Below are positions 17,387 through 26,591 of a DNA stretch of 64,000 bases, piece by piece; position 1 is the stretch's first letter, and the number at the start of each line of letters is the position of its first letter. The position numbers and the translations under genes are program-made. The stretch is from Pseudoalteromonas shioyasakiensis (GTDB lineage: Bacteria; Pseudomonadota; Gammaproteobacteria; Enterobacterales; Alteromonadaceae), in contig NZ_CP077770.1 in assembly GCF_019134595.1 (NCBI RefSeq), positions 1,942,001-2,006,000 on the forward strand, read 5' to 3'. The notes beneath the pieces were generated by a model that was not told where the DNA came from, searched no databases, and was given only the letters and a program-made list of their open reading frames with translations.

Positions 17387-20300
17387 GCCTTCAGCCACAT
17401 TGATAGCTTTTTACGCAATGTGGCTTGTTTAATTGGCTTGGTGATATAGTCGTTCATGCCAACACTGAGGCATTTCTCTCTATCGCCAGCCATCGCACTT
17501 GCAGTCATAGCGATGATCACCACATCTTGGTATTTCTCACCAGTTTTGCCTTGCCTGATTGCTTTGGTACAGTCATACCCATTTAGGTTTGGCATTTGGC
17601 AATCCATTAAGATCAGATCAAATTGAGTTTCGCTATTATTCAATACCTCAATTGCTTCAAGACCATCGCTGGCTGATTCAATATGAACATGACTATCTCT
17701 TAAAATGGCTTTGCTCACCTCAATATTAATCATGTTATCGTCGACGATAAGCACTGAACGAGATGTTAAATCAAGCTCAATAATTTCTTTAGTATCTGTA
17801 TTTTTACGCTCAATAACAGAGTCATTGTCATTAAATAAAACCGCGAGTTTATAGGCTAATTCATCAGGAGTGACAGGTTTTGCAATAACAGTACAATTGC
17901 TCGGTAATGTTTCTTTTTGTTTAAGTGATGCCATAACTCCTAAAATTAATACGCAGGTGTCGGGGTATCGATTTGCAAAACCCAACACATTGTTCAGTTC
18001 TGGGTGTTTATGATCAATGATAAGTAAACCTAACTCATTGAAGTCAGTTTCAGAAACATCAGTTAAATGCGTAATTTTATGACTCTGGCCTAGTGTCGCT
18101 AGTTGCAGCTCAACATTGCTAGCCAGTAATTCATATTGAATTGCACAGCCTATTTTTTTCTCATTAAGTAAATTGCTCTTATGTGGCACATTATGCGGCT
18201 CACAGATAGATACAAAAATACTTGCCCAAAAGCGGCTGCCCTTTCCTTTTTCACTTTCAACGATAATATCACCACCCATCAACTGAGCGAGTTTTCGGCT
18301 TATAGAAAGCCCTAAACCACTGCCACCATAATGACGTGTTGTACTTGAGTCCTCTTGGGTAAACACTTCAAACAATTTACTTTGGTTTTCTTTCGAGATA
18401 CCAATACCTGTATCTTCAACAATAAAGCTTAGGCAAAGCGTATTGTCTGAATGCAGCTGCTCCTTAACCGTTAAGCTAACATGACCTTTATGGGTAAACT
18501 TAAATGCATTACTGAGTAAATTATTAAGAATTTGTTTTAGGCGGTGACTATCACCCATTACGGTACGCTTAGTTATAGCATGCGCATCGAACAGTATCTC
18601 AATACCTTTTTTCTGACCTTGAACAGCCATCGATGTAATTAAATCACTGCACACTGAAACAACATCAAACTCGTGACTATCTAAATCAAGTTTACCTGCT
18701 TCAATTTTTGAAAAATCAAGAATGTCATTGATCAGTGTCATCAATGAGTTAGCGCTAGTATTTGCATAATGTAAGTATTGCATTTGCTGAGTAGATAAAG
18801 GCTCTTCTTCAAGCATTTCGAGCATGCCAAGTACGCCATTCATCGGGGTGCGAATTTCATGAGAAATATTAGCGACAAATTCACTTTTAGCTTTACTGGA
18901 AGCTAATGCTTCTTCGGTGGCCTTTTCGAGCTCGGCTGTGCGGCTTTTCACTTTTTCTTCTAGTGTAACATTAAGCTTTTCTAGTTGATGTTGAGCGCAC
19001 TTAAGTGAATCAATATTGCGCAGTATTGCCGCTATTTGATATTGCTGTTTTACTGCATCAAAAACAGGTGTCATGGTAATCGAGAAATAATGTGTGCTTT
19101 GCTCACTGATGTGAACCGCTTCAAACGAGCACCGCTGCCCTTCTTTAATGGCTTGTGCAATCCCTTGAAAATCTTCATCGTTATAATTAAACAAGGTATC
19201 AAAATGGGTGGTTTGCTCTGTTATACCAAAAAACGTTTTTGCCGTTTCATTGGCATTACAAATAACACCATCTGGCTGAACCATAATAATGGCATCTGTT
19301 GAGTCTTCAATAATTTTACTGTTCTTTTCTTTTAGGAAACTAAGCTCAATTTTTCTGTTGATGTCACGTTGATAGATTATAAATAACATCAGCACAACTA
19401 AAATGATTAAGCATAAAATGCCAATAAACCTTAATCGCTTTTGATGTATTTCATTGAGTAATATATCGGTATTTATTGAAACAGCCAGTGTCAGTGGCTG
19501 CATTTGAACGCCATTATCAAACTCAAAAACTTTCTGAACATATAATTTTTCGGGTAAGTTAACCACATCAAAAAAATCAACATTTGCCATTTGTTGGGTA
19601 GGGCTAAATTCTTCAGACCAATAATGAGCGTCATCAAGCTCAAAGCTAAAGCGGTATGACTCCATCGGGTGATAGATAAATTGTTGCTGCGCATTTAACA
19701 AATACACTGAGAGGTTTTCAGCGGTGTTACTGGTAAGCTTGCTAATCAGATCGGCTGCATAATAGTTCAGGATCAACACGGCAAACGGTTTACCTTCAGC
19801 ATCTTTTACTAGTTTTGCAATTCGATATGTACTGGTATAGGGCTGTTGTAAGCGGCCATTTTCACGATTGTAGTTAATAGGTGATATATAAATTTGGCCA
19901 TTTTTAAGCTGTGCTGTGATTTGCATGTAATCACGTTGGCCTTTATGTTGTAACTTTTCCTCACCAATTCTATAGACCTGACTATTTACATTATCAACGC
20001 GAACGACTTCTTTACCATTGTCTGCAATGTAAATATAGCGAGCCTGTGCTAAGTCTTTATCTGTTGTCATAAAACCACTAAAGATTTTAGCTAGGCGGTC
20101 TTTCCATGCCGAGATGGGCGTACCTAAAACAGGATCTATATTTTGATCATTTGTAGCACGCATTATTGCAAGTACTGGCGGCGTTGAGTCTAAGAAGTTA
20201 AGTGCAGAAATTTTCTCTCTTAGACTTGACTCAAAAACAGCTTCTTTAGTCTCAAGCTCTCGCTCTATCTGCACAAGCGTGCGGCTGAACACATCCTCTC

Positions 20301-20415
20301 TAAGATCGTATTCATACTTCACAGTTACTAAAATTGCCAATACCAAGAGAATACAAAACGCGAGAATTGGTAATTTGTGGCGTTGATAGAAATGTGCTGA
20401 ATGTCCAGAATCCAT
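17383..20415 (-). CDS. Hybrid sensor histidine kinase (periplasmic sensor, PAS, HisKA, HATPase, two receivers)
   Basis: A 1010-residue membrane kinase. A membrane segment at about 15-32 is followed by a periplasmic region to about 325 that looks like a double Cache sensor, then a second membrane helix at 329-348. A PAS domain spans about 365-475 and a coiled coil about 470-510. HisKA follows with FVANISHEIRTP (phosphorylated His519), then HATPase with NNLLSNAFKF, DTGIGI and GGSGLGLSIS. Residues 754-862 look like a degenerate receiver (Asp801, Lys846, but no leading acidic pair). A full receiver spans 887-1008 with acceptor Asp938. There is no HPt domain and no response regulator gene beside it, so the output partner is elsewhere. 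The ligand is unknown. Confidence 0.9.
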   Translation of the reverse strand: MDSGHSAHFYQRHKLPILAFCILLVLAILVTVKYEYDLREDVFSRTLVQIERELETKEAVFESSLREKISALNFLDSTPPVLAIMRATNDQNIDPVLGTPISAWKDRLAKIFSGFMTTDKDLAQARYIYIADNGKEVVRVDNVNSQVYRIGEEKLQHKGQRDYMQITAQLKNGQIYISPINYNRENGRLQQPYTSTYRIAKLVKDAEGKPFAVLILNYYAADLISKLTSNTAENLSVYLLNAQQQFIYHPMESYRFSFELDDAHYWSEEFSPTQQMANVDFFDVVNLPEKLYVQKVFEFDNGVQMQPLTLAVSINTDILLNEIHQKRLRFIGILCLIILVVLMLFIIYQRDINRKIELSFLKEKNSKIIEDSTDAIIMVQPDGVICNANETAKTFFGITEQTTHFDTLFNYNDEDFQGIAQAIKEGQRCSFEAVHISEQSTHYFSITMTPVFDAVKQQYQIAAILRNIDSLKCAQHQLEKLNVTLEEKVKSRTAELEKATEEALASSKAKSEFVANISHEIRTPMNGVLGMLEMLEEEPLSTQQMQYLHYANTSANSLMTLINDILDFSKIEAGKLDLDSHEFDVVSVCSDLITSMAVQGQKKGIEILFDAHAITKRTVMGDSHRLKQILNNLLSNAFKFTHKGHVSLTVKEQLHSDNTLCLSFIVEDTGIGISKENQSKLFEVFTQEDSSTTRHYGGSGLGLSISRKLAQLMGGDIIVESEKGKGSRFWASIFVSICEPHNVPHKSNLLNEKKIGCAIQYELLASNVELQLATLGQSHKITHLTDVSETDFNELGLLIIDHKHPELNNVLGFANRYPDTCVLILGVMASLKQKETLPSNCTVIAKPVTPDELAYKLAVLFNDNDSVIERKNTDTKEIIELDLTSRSVLIVDDNMINIEVSKAILRDSHVHIESASDGLEAIEVLNNSETQFDLILMDCQMPNLNGYDCTKAIRQGKTGEKYQDVVIIAMTASAMAGDREKCLSVGMNDYITKPIKQATLRKKLSMWLKA

Positions 20416-20538
20416 TGAATCGAAAGCCTTCTTTTCTACTCTGCTTTAGAGTATAGGAGAGAATAATAATAAAGTGGAGTATACAGAAAAAAGATTAATT
20501 AATAAGGATTAGCAGGTACTTAGCTTGACTTACAAACA

Positions 20539-20565
20539 AATAAAGCACCAAAGTGGTGCTTTATT
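20539..20565. terminator. Terminator downstream of natB
   Basis: AATAAAGCACCA pairs with TGGTGCTTTATT around AAG. It lies just beyond the natB stop and upstream of the sensor kinase gene, and would end the leftward natA-natB transcript. Confidence 0.75.
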
Positions 20566-20588
20566 ATCAGGTAAAATCATTAAATCGT

Positions 20589-21797
20589 TTATCTAAATAA
20601 GACATCTTCTTTATTAAACCACTTAACACAAAACGCGAGTAATGCACCTGCTACAATGACTGTCGCGAGGAAAATTAAACCCACTAATGTGTAATCAACT
20701 GTGCCTTTAATGATTTCTTTGATTGCCAGCGCAACGTTTGTCACTGGAATAAAAGCGGTTTTGCTCGTCAGTTCAACATTTGGCATTAAAGCAATCATAA
20801 TTGGAAAAATCACACCCATGCTAAGCGGCGCCATGTAGTTTTGCGCTTCTTTAAAGGTTCGGGCATAAATTGAGATAGCCAACGCTAATGATGAGAAGAT
20901 TGCAGCTATAGGCAATAACAACACAAAAATCAGCCCTAAATCAAATACGGTTAAAGAGCTAAATGCGTTTTTTACAACCGCTAAATCCACAAATGCAATG
21001 GCCACCGATATCCATACCCCCATACTGAGTACGGTGATGGTGGTTGTCGCAATAGAAGAAGCAAGTAAAGTTACAAACTTACCTAACACCAACTGAGTAC
21101 GCGTGATTGGTGTAAGTAAAAGGGTTTCGAGCGTACCGCGCTCTTTCTCACCAGCTCCTAAATCAATCGCAGGGTATGTTGCACCCATCAATACCAGAGG
21201 AATAAGCAGATAAGGAATAAACCCACCTATTTTCTCACCAAGATTTTCACGTTTATCTGCAGTGTCGACCTTCACCACTTTAATAGGCTCGATAATAGCG
21301 GCTTGTTGCTCTTCTGATACGCCAAAACTTAATAGTTTGTTTGTACGCAGGGCATCACCATATTCTTTTGCCAGTTCTTTTACACGGTCAAACAAGAAGT
21401 TAATTGCTTTCGCATCGTTATACACAACTTGCCATTCACTTTGCTTTGCATCATCTAACGTTTGCTTTGCGTCTGACGGTAAATAGATACCCATGTCGAT
21501 GGTGCCTGCTTTAACCGCTTTGGTGAGCTCTTCTACCGTATTAAAGGTTTCGTCGCCTTTGTATAAAGCAAAGCTCTTATGGTAAAACACCTTATCTGTA
21601 AACTCTTGCGCATAGCTACCATTAATAATGGCGTAAGTGTGGACCTCTTGTTCTGCCTCTAACGCCGCTTGTGAACTAATAAAGGCCATAACAGCAAATA
21701 ACAGTGGGAAGATAGCAACCGGAAGTGCAACAACGAATATCAATGTTTTACGGTCACGTAACAGCTCTTTTAATTCCTTTTTAAATACTTCAAACAT
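20589..21797 (-). CDS. natB: ABC-2 type permease, NatB-like
   Basis: A membrane subunit of an exporter of the NatAB type, which in Bacillus moves sodium outward. About 402 residues: an N-terminal helix after KKELKELLRDRKTLIFVVAL, a large extracytoplasmic region (about 40-180), then five or so helices. GAGEKERGTLETLLLTPITR near residue 215 is the ABC-2 family coupling motif. The ATG at 21797 is preferred to the GTG at 21800, since GGAG stands seven bases ahead. It overlaps natA by eight bases. The natural substrate here could be sodium, a drug or something else. Confidence 0.85.
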   Translation of the reverse strand: MFEVFKKELKELLRDRKTLIFVVALPVAIFPLLFAVMAFISSQAALEAEQEVHTYAIINGSYAQEFTDKVFYHKSFALYKGDETFNTVEELTKAVKAGTIDMGIYLPSDAKQTLDDAKQSEWQVVYNDAKAINFLFDRVKELAKEYGDALRTNKLLSFGVSEEQQAAIIEPIKVVKVDTADKRENLGEKIGGFIPYLLIPLVLMGATYPAIDLGAGEKERGTLETLLLTPITRTQLVLGKFVTLLASSIATTTITVLSMGVWISVAIAFVDLAVVKNAFSSLTVFDLGLIFVLLLPIAAIFSSLALAISIYARTFKEAQNYMAPLSMGVIFPIMIALMPNVELTSKTAFIPVTNVALAIKEIIKGTVDYTLVGLIFLATVIVAGALLAFCVKWFNKEDVLFR

Positions 21798-22578
21798 CAC
21801 GGCTCTCCGTTAAAATATTCATAAACGCTTGGTTTAATTCTTCACTTTGACCTGTTTGTTTAAACTCATCTAAGGTGCCATCAAAGCAACTAATACCTTG
21901 GTTTATCACAGCAACACGGTCACAAAGTAAGGCAACTTCATCTAAATGGTGCGTTGAAAAAATAACGGGTGTGCCCTTCTCTTTAAGGCCGCGAATAAAG
22001 TTAATTACGGTTTGCGTAGTCATAATATCTAAACCAGTTGTCGGCTCATCAAGAATAACCACATCAGGATGATGAACAACAGCGCGGGCAATATTGGCTT
22101 TTTGCTTCATACCTGTTGAAAGGTTTTCGGCGCGTTTATCAATAAAGCTGTGCATATCAAGTAAGGTGAATAGCTCATCACAACGAGCGGCTACCGCTTT
22201 TTTACTCATGCCATGTAAACGGGCAAAGTATTCAACGTTTTCTTTAACTGTTAAACGCCCATATAAGCCGGTACTACCTGACAGAAATCCAATTGATTTG
22301 CGGCCAACTAATGGCTTTTTAACGATATCGTGACCAGAGATGGTAATGCTGCCTTCATCTGGTTTTAAGGCTGTTGAAATCATTCTAAGGGTGGTTGTTT
22401 TACCGGCCCCATTTGGGCCGAGTAAACCGAGTACTTCACCTTTGTTACATTGAAAGCTGACGTCTCTTACAGAATGAAAAAACTCTTTATCTTCACGGGG
22501 GTCTACGTTGTCCGTTTTATTTTTTTTATGATCTTTTGTTAGCTTAAACTTCTTTTTAAGCCCTGCCACTTCAATCAT
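21790..22578 (-). CDS. natA: ABC transporter ATP-binding subunit, NatA-like
   Basis: The ATPase partner of the permease that follows. The 262 residues show Walker A as LLGPNGAGKTTT (residues about 54-65), the signature LSTGMKQKANIARA, Walker B as VVILDEPTTGLD and the switch histidine in FSTHH. An N-terminal lysine-rich stretch with KDHKKNKTDNVDPRED precedes the nucleotide-binding domain and is unusual for this family. The start forms an ATGA overlap with the DUF3025 gene, so three genes are translationally coupled. Confidence 0.9.
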   Translation of the reverse strand: MIEVAGLKKKFKLTKDHKKNKTDNVDPREDKEFFHSVRDVSFQCNKGEVLGLLGPNGAGKTTTLRMISTALKPDEGSITISGHDIVKKPLVGRKSIGFLSGSTGLYGRLTVKENVEYFARLHGMSKKAVAARCDELFTLLDMHSFIDKRAENLSTGMKQKANIARAVVHHPDVVILDEPTTGLDIMTTQTVINFIRGLKEKGTPVIFSTHHLDEVALLCDRVAVINQGISCFDGTLDEFKQTGQSEELNQAFMNILTESRDV

Positions 22579-23387
22579 GTGCGTTTCCTTCGTTTCGGTC
22601 TAAAGTAATCAGTGTTACTGTAAAATTCTGGATTTTCATTGTCAGTCCACCATCCTGGTACACCTAACAAGGGTAAGGGTGATAAATTTTTATTATCACG
22701 CAAACAATCATCAACCTTAATCATCTCATAAAGACGTTGATCTAGATACGCATATTGTTCGCTTAAATCTTTACAAAATATGTCATCAGGAACAATTACA
22801 AATAATGCTTTACCTGTTAAACCAATATACGGCTGAGTGAGCATTTCGTAGTTAGCATGGCCAAACATAAATGGCCTAATGCTTTTACCCCATTGTTCAC
22901 GTTGTTCGACAAAGGCTTGCTGCCATTGATGGTCGCGTAATTGCTGCTGCCAGCTTTGCTCGGTAATTGCCAGCACCACAGCGCATTCGTCAAATAAAGT
23001 AAGCGCATTTCGGTGTTTACTTCGCTCTTTTAGACCATGTAGTTTAATTTCTTCAATGTGTTGATGATTAATCAGCGCTTTAGTTTTTGGGAATAAACAC
23101 CAAATAAAGCCACCGAAAAGGTCATGCCAATTTTGTTGTCTTGTTGGTACTTGCCCTGTCTCAAATATGATTTGCTCATAATAACGGGTCTCATCAGCAA
23201 ACTTTTCATCTTCAACAAAGGTTATGGCTTTGCCCTGTGTAGTTTTCGCATTTAGATATTGATTAAACCACTGGCAAGATGGCCAATCTGCCAGTTTATC
23301 TAAATTAAATAGCGTTGCTAGGTCACTAAAAGCACCCGTTGTGAGGTATTGTGTTGACCATTGCTCGGGAGCAGTAAATCGTTTCAT
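22575..23387 (-). CDS. DUF3025 domain protein
   Basis: A 270-residue soluble protein of unknown function. The segment NWHDLFGGFIWCLFPKTKA near residue 105 followed by ALTLFDECAVVLA is what I recognise as the DUF3025 family. It is rich in Trp and Gln. There is no signal peptide or membrane helix, so it is probably cytoplasmic. It is the first gene of a tight operon with natA and natB (ATGA overlap to natA), which hints at a link to the transporter, though DUF3025 genes may simply travel with varied neighbours. The C-terminus ends in a basic patch RPKRRKRT. Confidence 0.75.
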   Translation of the reverse strand: MKRFTAPEQWSTQYLTTGAFSDLATLFNLDKLADWPSCQWFNQYLNAKTTQGKAITFVEDEKFADETRYYEQIIFETGQVPTRQQNWHDLFGGFIWCLFPKTKALINHQHIEEIKLHGLKERSKHRNALTLFDECAVVLAITEQSWQQQLRDHQWQQAFVEQREQWGKSIRPFMFGHANYEMLTQPYIGLTGKALFVIVPDDIFCKDLSEQYAYLDQRLYEMIKVDDCLRDNKNLSPLPLLGVPGWWTDNENPEFYSNTDYFRPKRRKRT

Positions 23388-23497
23388 TGCTTATTTTTTA
23401 ACTTCTTGATGTATTGTGGGTAGTTTACCGTAAAAACTGGTTCTCATTAATAGAACCTCATATACTAATGCCACCATAAAACAAAAAAAGAGCTATT

Positions 23498-25123
23498 ATG
23501 AAACGCTATTTTCCAATGACAGTCCTTGCAAGTGCCATTCTTGCGGGCTGTGCTTCAACAAGTATCACATCAAGTGATGTCGAAAAAGCCTATCAAAGCA
23601 TTAACTCAGAGCAACTAGCAGAGCATATTAAAGTGCTTGCCTCTGATGAGTTCGGTGGCCGTGCACCATCATCTAAAGGTGAAGAGCTAACGCTTGCCTA
23701 TTTAACCGACCAATTTAAAGCATTGGGTTTTGAGCCGGGTAACGGTGATAGCTTCTTACAAGAAGTACCGCTTGTTTCACTAGAAGCTGATTCAGACATG
23801 GTACTTACCATTGGCGGCAAAGATTACCAATACAAAAAAGATATGGTAATGGGTAGCAGCCGTATTAGTGCTAAGCAAAGCATTAAAGATTCTGAATTAG
23901 TATTCGTTGGCTACGGTGTCAATGCACCAGAGTACAACTGGAACGACTACGAAGGCCTAGATGTTAAAGGCAAGACAGTTGTTATGCTGGTAAACGATCC
24001 AGGTTTTGCGACGAAAAACCCTGATTTATTCACCGGCGATGCCATGACCTATTACGGTCGTTGGACATACAAATATGAAGAAGCAAGCCGTCAAGGTGCA
24101 GCAGGTGCGATTATTATCCACGAAACAGCACCGGCCTCTTACCCATGGTCAGTTGTTGAAAACTCTTGGAGCGGTGAGCAATTTGGTTTCCAAAAAGAAA
24201 ATAACAACATGGACCGTGTTGCTGTTGAAGGCTGGGTAACAACTGATGTTGCTAAAGAGCTTTTCACAAAAGCAGGCTTAGATTTCGATACCATGAAAGC
24301 TAATGCGGCAAAAGGCGCTTACCATGTTGATATGGGCGACCTAACTGCAAGTGTTGAAGTAAATAACACAATCAAAAAGTCAATTTCGTATAACTTTATC
24401 GCGACGTTACCGGGTAGCGAAAAGCCAGACGAGCACATCATTTATTCAGCTCACTGGGATCACCTTGGTACTGATAAAACCCGCAAAGGCGACCAAATCT
24501 ATAATGGCGCCCACGATAATGCAACGGGCACTGCTGGCTTAATCGAAGTTGCTGAAGCATTTGCTACCTTACCTGAGCACCCTAGCCGTTCAATGACTTT
24601 CTTAGCCGTTACTGCTGAAGAACAAGGTTTACTTGGCTCGAAATATTATGCTGCAAACCCAGTGATCCCAGCATCACAAACGGTTGCTAACATCAATATG
24701 GATAGCTTAAACCTATTAGGTAAAGTAAAAGACATCAGTGTTGTTGGTATTGGTAAATCAGAAATGGATAGCCTGCTAGAAACAGCTGCAAAAGCTCAAG
24801 GCCGTACGGTATCTGGCGACCCTAAACCGTCTTCAGGTGGCTATTACCGCTCTGATCACTTTGCGTTTGCAAACATGGGGGTACCTGCAATGTATGCTGG
24901 TGGTGGTAGTGAGGCCCTTGACGAAGAAACGGCAAATTACCGTAAGCGTATGAGCTTAGTGCTTCGTGGTTGTTACCATCAGCCTTGCGACCGTTACCGT
25001 GATGAATGGGATTTATCAGGTGCCGTTCAGGACCTTCAGTTATTCTATCAAGTAGGTTTTGATATCTCAGAACAAAAAGAATGGCCGACCTGGAATGCCA
25101 CTTCTGAGTTCCAACGCAAATAG
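23498..25123 (+). CDS. M28-family zinc metallopeptidase lipoprotein
   Basis: A 541-residue exported peptidase. The N-terminus MKRYFPMTVLASAILAGCAS has a lipobox LAGC, so it is probably lipid-anchored at Cys18. A PA-type insert lies at about 110-240. Zinc ligands of the M28 (aminopeptidase Y/S) family are visible: the His in SAHWDHLG, the Asp in GAHDNATGTAG, the Glu pair in VTAEEQGLLGS, an Asp in INMDSLNLLG and the His in YYRSDHFAF. It likely trims amino acids from peptides in the periplasm. AAAAAAGAG precedes the ATG. It may be followed by mneA within 70 bases, but without a visible link in function. Confidence 0.92.
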   Translation: MKRYFPMTVLASAILAGCASTSITSSDVEKAYQSINSEQLAEHIKVLASDEFGGRAPSSKGEELTLAYLTDQFKALGFEPGNGDSFLQEVPLVSLEADSDMVLTIGGKDYQYKKDMVMGSSRISAKQSIKDSELVFVGYGVNAPEYNWNDYEGLDVKGKTVVMLVNDPGFATKNPDLFTGDAMTYYGRWTYKYEEASRQGAAGAIIIHETAPASYPWSVVENSWSGEQFGFQKENNNMDRVAVEGWVTTDVAKELFTKAGLDFDTMKANAAKGAYHVDMGDLTASVEVNNTIKKSISYNFIATLPGSEKPDEHIIYSAHWDHLGTDKTRKGDQIYNGAHDNATGTAGLIEVAEAFATLPEHPSRSMTFLAVTAEEQGLLGSKYYAANPVIPASQTVANINMDSLNLLGKVKDISVVGIGKSEMDSLLETAAKAQGRTVSGDPKPSSGGYYRSDHFAFANMGVPAMYAGGGSEALDEETANYRKRMSLVLRGCYHQPCDRYRDEWDLSGAVQDLQLFYQVGFDISEQKEWPTWNATSEFQRK

Positions 25124-25158
25124 ATGCAAATGAGATTGATTTTCATTTAAAAACGTAA

Positions 25159-25195
25159 TACAGTGTAACCTGATTAATTTTTAGGTTGCACTGTA
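25159..25195 (+). promoter_or_regulatory. Hairpin overlapping the mneA start codon
   Basis: TACAGTGTAACCT (25159-25171) pairs with AGGTTGCACTGTA (25183-25195) around an 11-base loop: 13 pairs in RNA, one of them G-U. The second arm contains the only SD-like AGG and the A of the ATG at 25195. As RNA it would hide the initiation region; as DNA it is a long inverted repeat that a repressor could bind. Confidence 0.65.
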
Positions 25196-26367
25196 TGCTC
25201 TCACTAACACAAACGAGGTTTATTCCTAATAAAGCGAGGTGTTACATTACGGACAATAAACGCTTAATTTTACCCCTTTTATTACTGATTTCTTTAGCGG
25301 TACCTGCAAGCCGAGAGTTCACCCTACAAGCGCTAAGTGATGCTTTTTTTCAAGTATCTGTATTTGTTGCAGCCACCTTATTAATCTATTACTACCTTAT
25401 TGATCGTCTTCCTCAATTACAGCTTAGCTATTTACGTGCTAAATCAGGCATTCTAGAGGTGAGCTTTGCGTCTATTTTAGGTGCTTTACCTGGCTGTGGG
25501 GGTGCCATTATTGTGGTAACCCAATTTACTAAAAAGCAGGCTAGCTTTGGCTCCGTTGTTGCCGTCTTAACCGCAACCATGGGCGATGCCGCTTTTTTAC
25601 TTTTAGCAACCCGCCCACTTGATGGTTTATTAATGATGTTAATCGGTGTTGCTGTAGGTATTATTAGCGGTCAGATAGTAAATACAATTCATAGCCCAGA
25701 TAAATTTCAACCTGACGAAGCAAGTCAATACAACGAGCAGCCACAATGCCAACCAAGAGCTTTGAAATTTAGCCGTCCTATTTGGAAATTTACCCTAGTA
25801 CCAAGCTTGATTATTGCTTTTGTTATCGCTACCAATTCTGACCTTAGCGAATTTAGTCAAAGCGTTAATACTGGCGTCACCCTGTTTGGCTCGATCATGG
25901 CGCTATTCACCGTGGTTGTATGGGCACTTTCATCAAAAGGCAGCAGTTATAAGCAAGTAACCAGTGAAGAAGCGCCTTGCACACCTCCCTCAAAACTCAC
26001 GAAAGTGTTAATGGACACGCACTTTGTTACTGCCTGGGTTGTTGCCAGTTTTATGCTGTTTGAAATTCTCGTTAACCTAGTCGGTGTTGATTTAACAGCC
26101 TGGTTTTCTGAGTATGCTTATCTTGCACCGCTGGTGGCTGTGGCTATTGGATTATTACCTGGCTGCGGGCCACAAATCGTTGTGATGACACTGTATATAC
26201 AAGGTATTATTCCATTTAGTGCGATGGCAGCCAATGCAATTTCAAATGACGGCGATGCCCTATTCCCAGCTATCGCATTAGCACCAAAAGCGGCCTTAAT
26301 CGCGACGGTGTATTCAACAATACCTGCGCTGTTACTCGGTTATGGGTTGTATTTTTACGTAATATAA
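25195..26367 (+). CDS. mneA: MneA-like manganese exporter (10-TM heavy-metal exporter family)
   Basis: A membrane protein of about 390 residues with roughly ten helices. It carries two copies of a signature: LPGCGGAIIVVTQF in the first half, followed by ATMGDAAFLLLA, and LPGCGPQIVVMTLY in the second half, followed by NDGDALFPAIA. This internally repeated LPGCG...GDA pattern is what I recognise in the PF11449 family that includes the Vibrio cholerae manganese exporter MneA. The acidic and Cys residues in the repeats are candidate metal ligands. I favour the ATG at 25195 over the in-frame TTG at 25186. The hairpin across the start suggests post-transcriptional or operator control, possibly by metal. 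The stop is the first base of a dispersed repeat. Confidence 0.82.
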   Translation: MLSLTQTRFIPNKARCYITDNKRLILPLLLLISLAVPASREFTLQALSDAFFQVSVFVAATLLIYYYLIDRLPQLQLSYLRAKSGILEVSFASILGALPGCGGAIIVVTQFTKKQASFGSVVAVLTATMGDAAFLLLATRPLDGLLMMLIGVAVGIISGQIVNTIHSPDKFQPDEASQYNEQPQCQPRALKFSRPIWKFTLVPSLIIAFVIATNSDLSEFSQSVNTGVTLFGSIMALFTVVVWALSSKGSSYKQVTSEEAPCTPPSKLTKVLMDTHFVTAWVVASFMLFEILVNLVGVDLTAWFSEYAYLAPLVAVAIGLLPGCGPQIVVMTLYIQGIIPFSAMAANAISNDGDALFPAIALAPKAALIATVYSTIPALLLGYGLYFYVI

Positions 26368-26528
26368 TACCAACCCGCAATAATACTTAATCATTTTGAG
26401 GGATTAAACCTTTCGCTAACTGCGTTAAAAATTTCTCATTTAGAACAACTAAATAACGAAATTTTTGCCTTGTTATCAACGAGGTTTTATTGCCTCAAAA
26501 TAGACTACTTAATTAAGCGGAATGGTAT
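26367..26528. repeat. 162-bp intergenic repeat with inverted ends
   Basis: The element starts ATACCAACCCGC and ends as an imperfect inverted copy, AAGCGGAATGGTAT. Inner arms TCATTTTGAGG and CCTCAAAATAG continue the pairing. The interior has AT-rich inverted stretches such as TTAAAAATTTC / GAAATTTTT. It has no coding capacity. From memory this is a dispersed repeat typical of Pseudoalteromonas genomes, MITE-like or REP-like. It starts on the last base of the mneA stop codon. Confidence 0.7.
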
Positions 26529-26550
26529 AACAAATACAAAATTTACAATT

Positions 26551-26577
26551 AAAAAAACCAGCCGAGGCTGGTTTTTT
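26551..26577 (-). terminator. bkd operon terminator
   Basis: CCAGCC and GGCTGG pair around GA, with A- and T-runs on the two sides, so it is bidirectional; it lies 15 bases past the E2 stop. Confidence 0.85.
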
Positions 26578-26591
26578 AATGCTTACTAATG

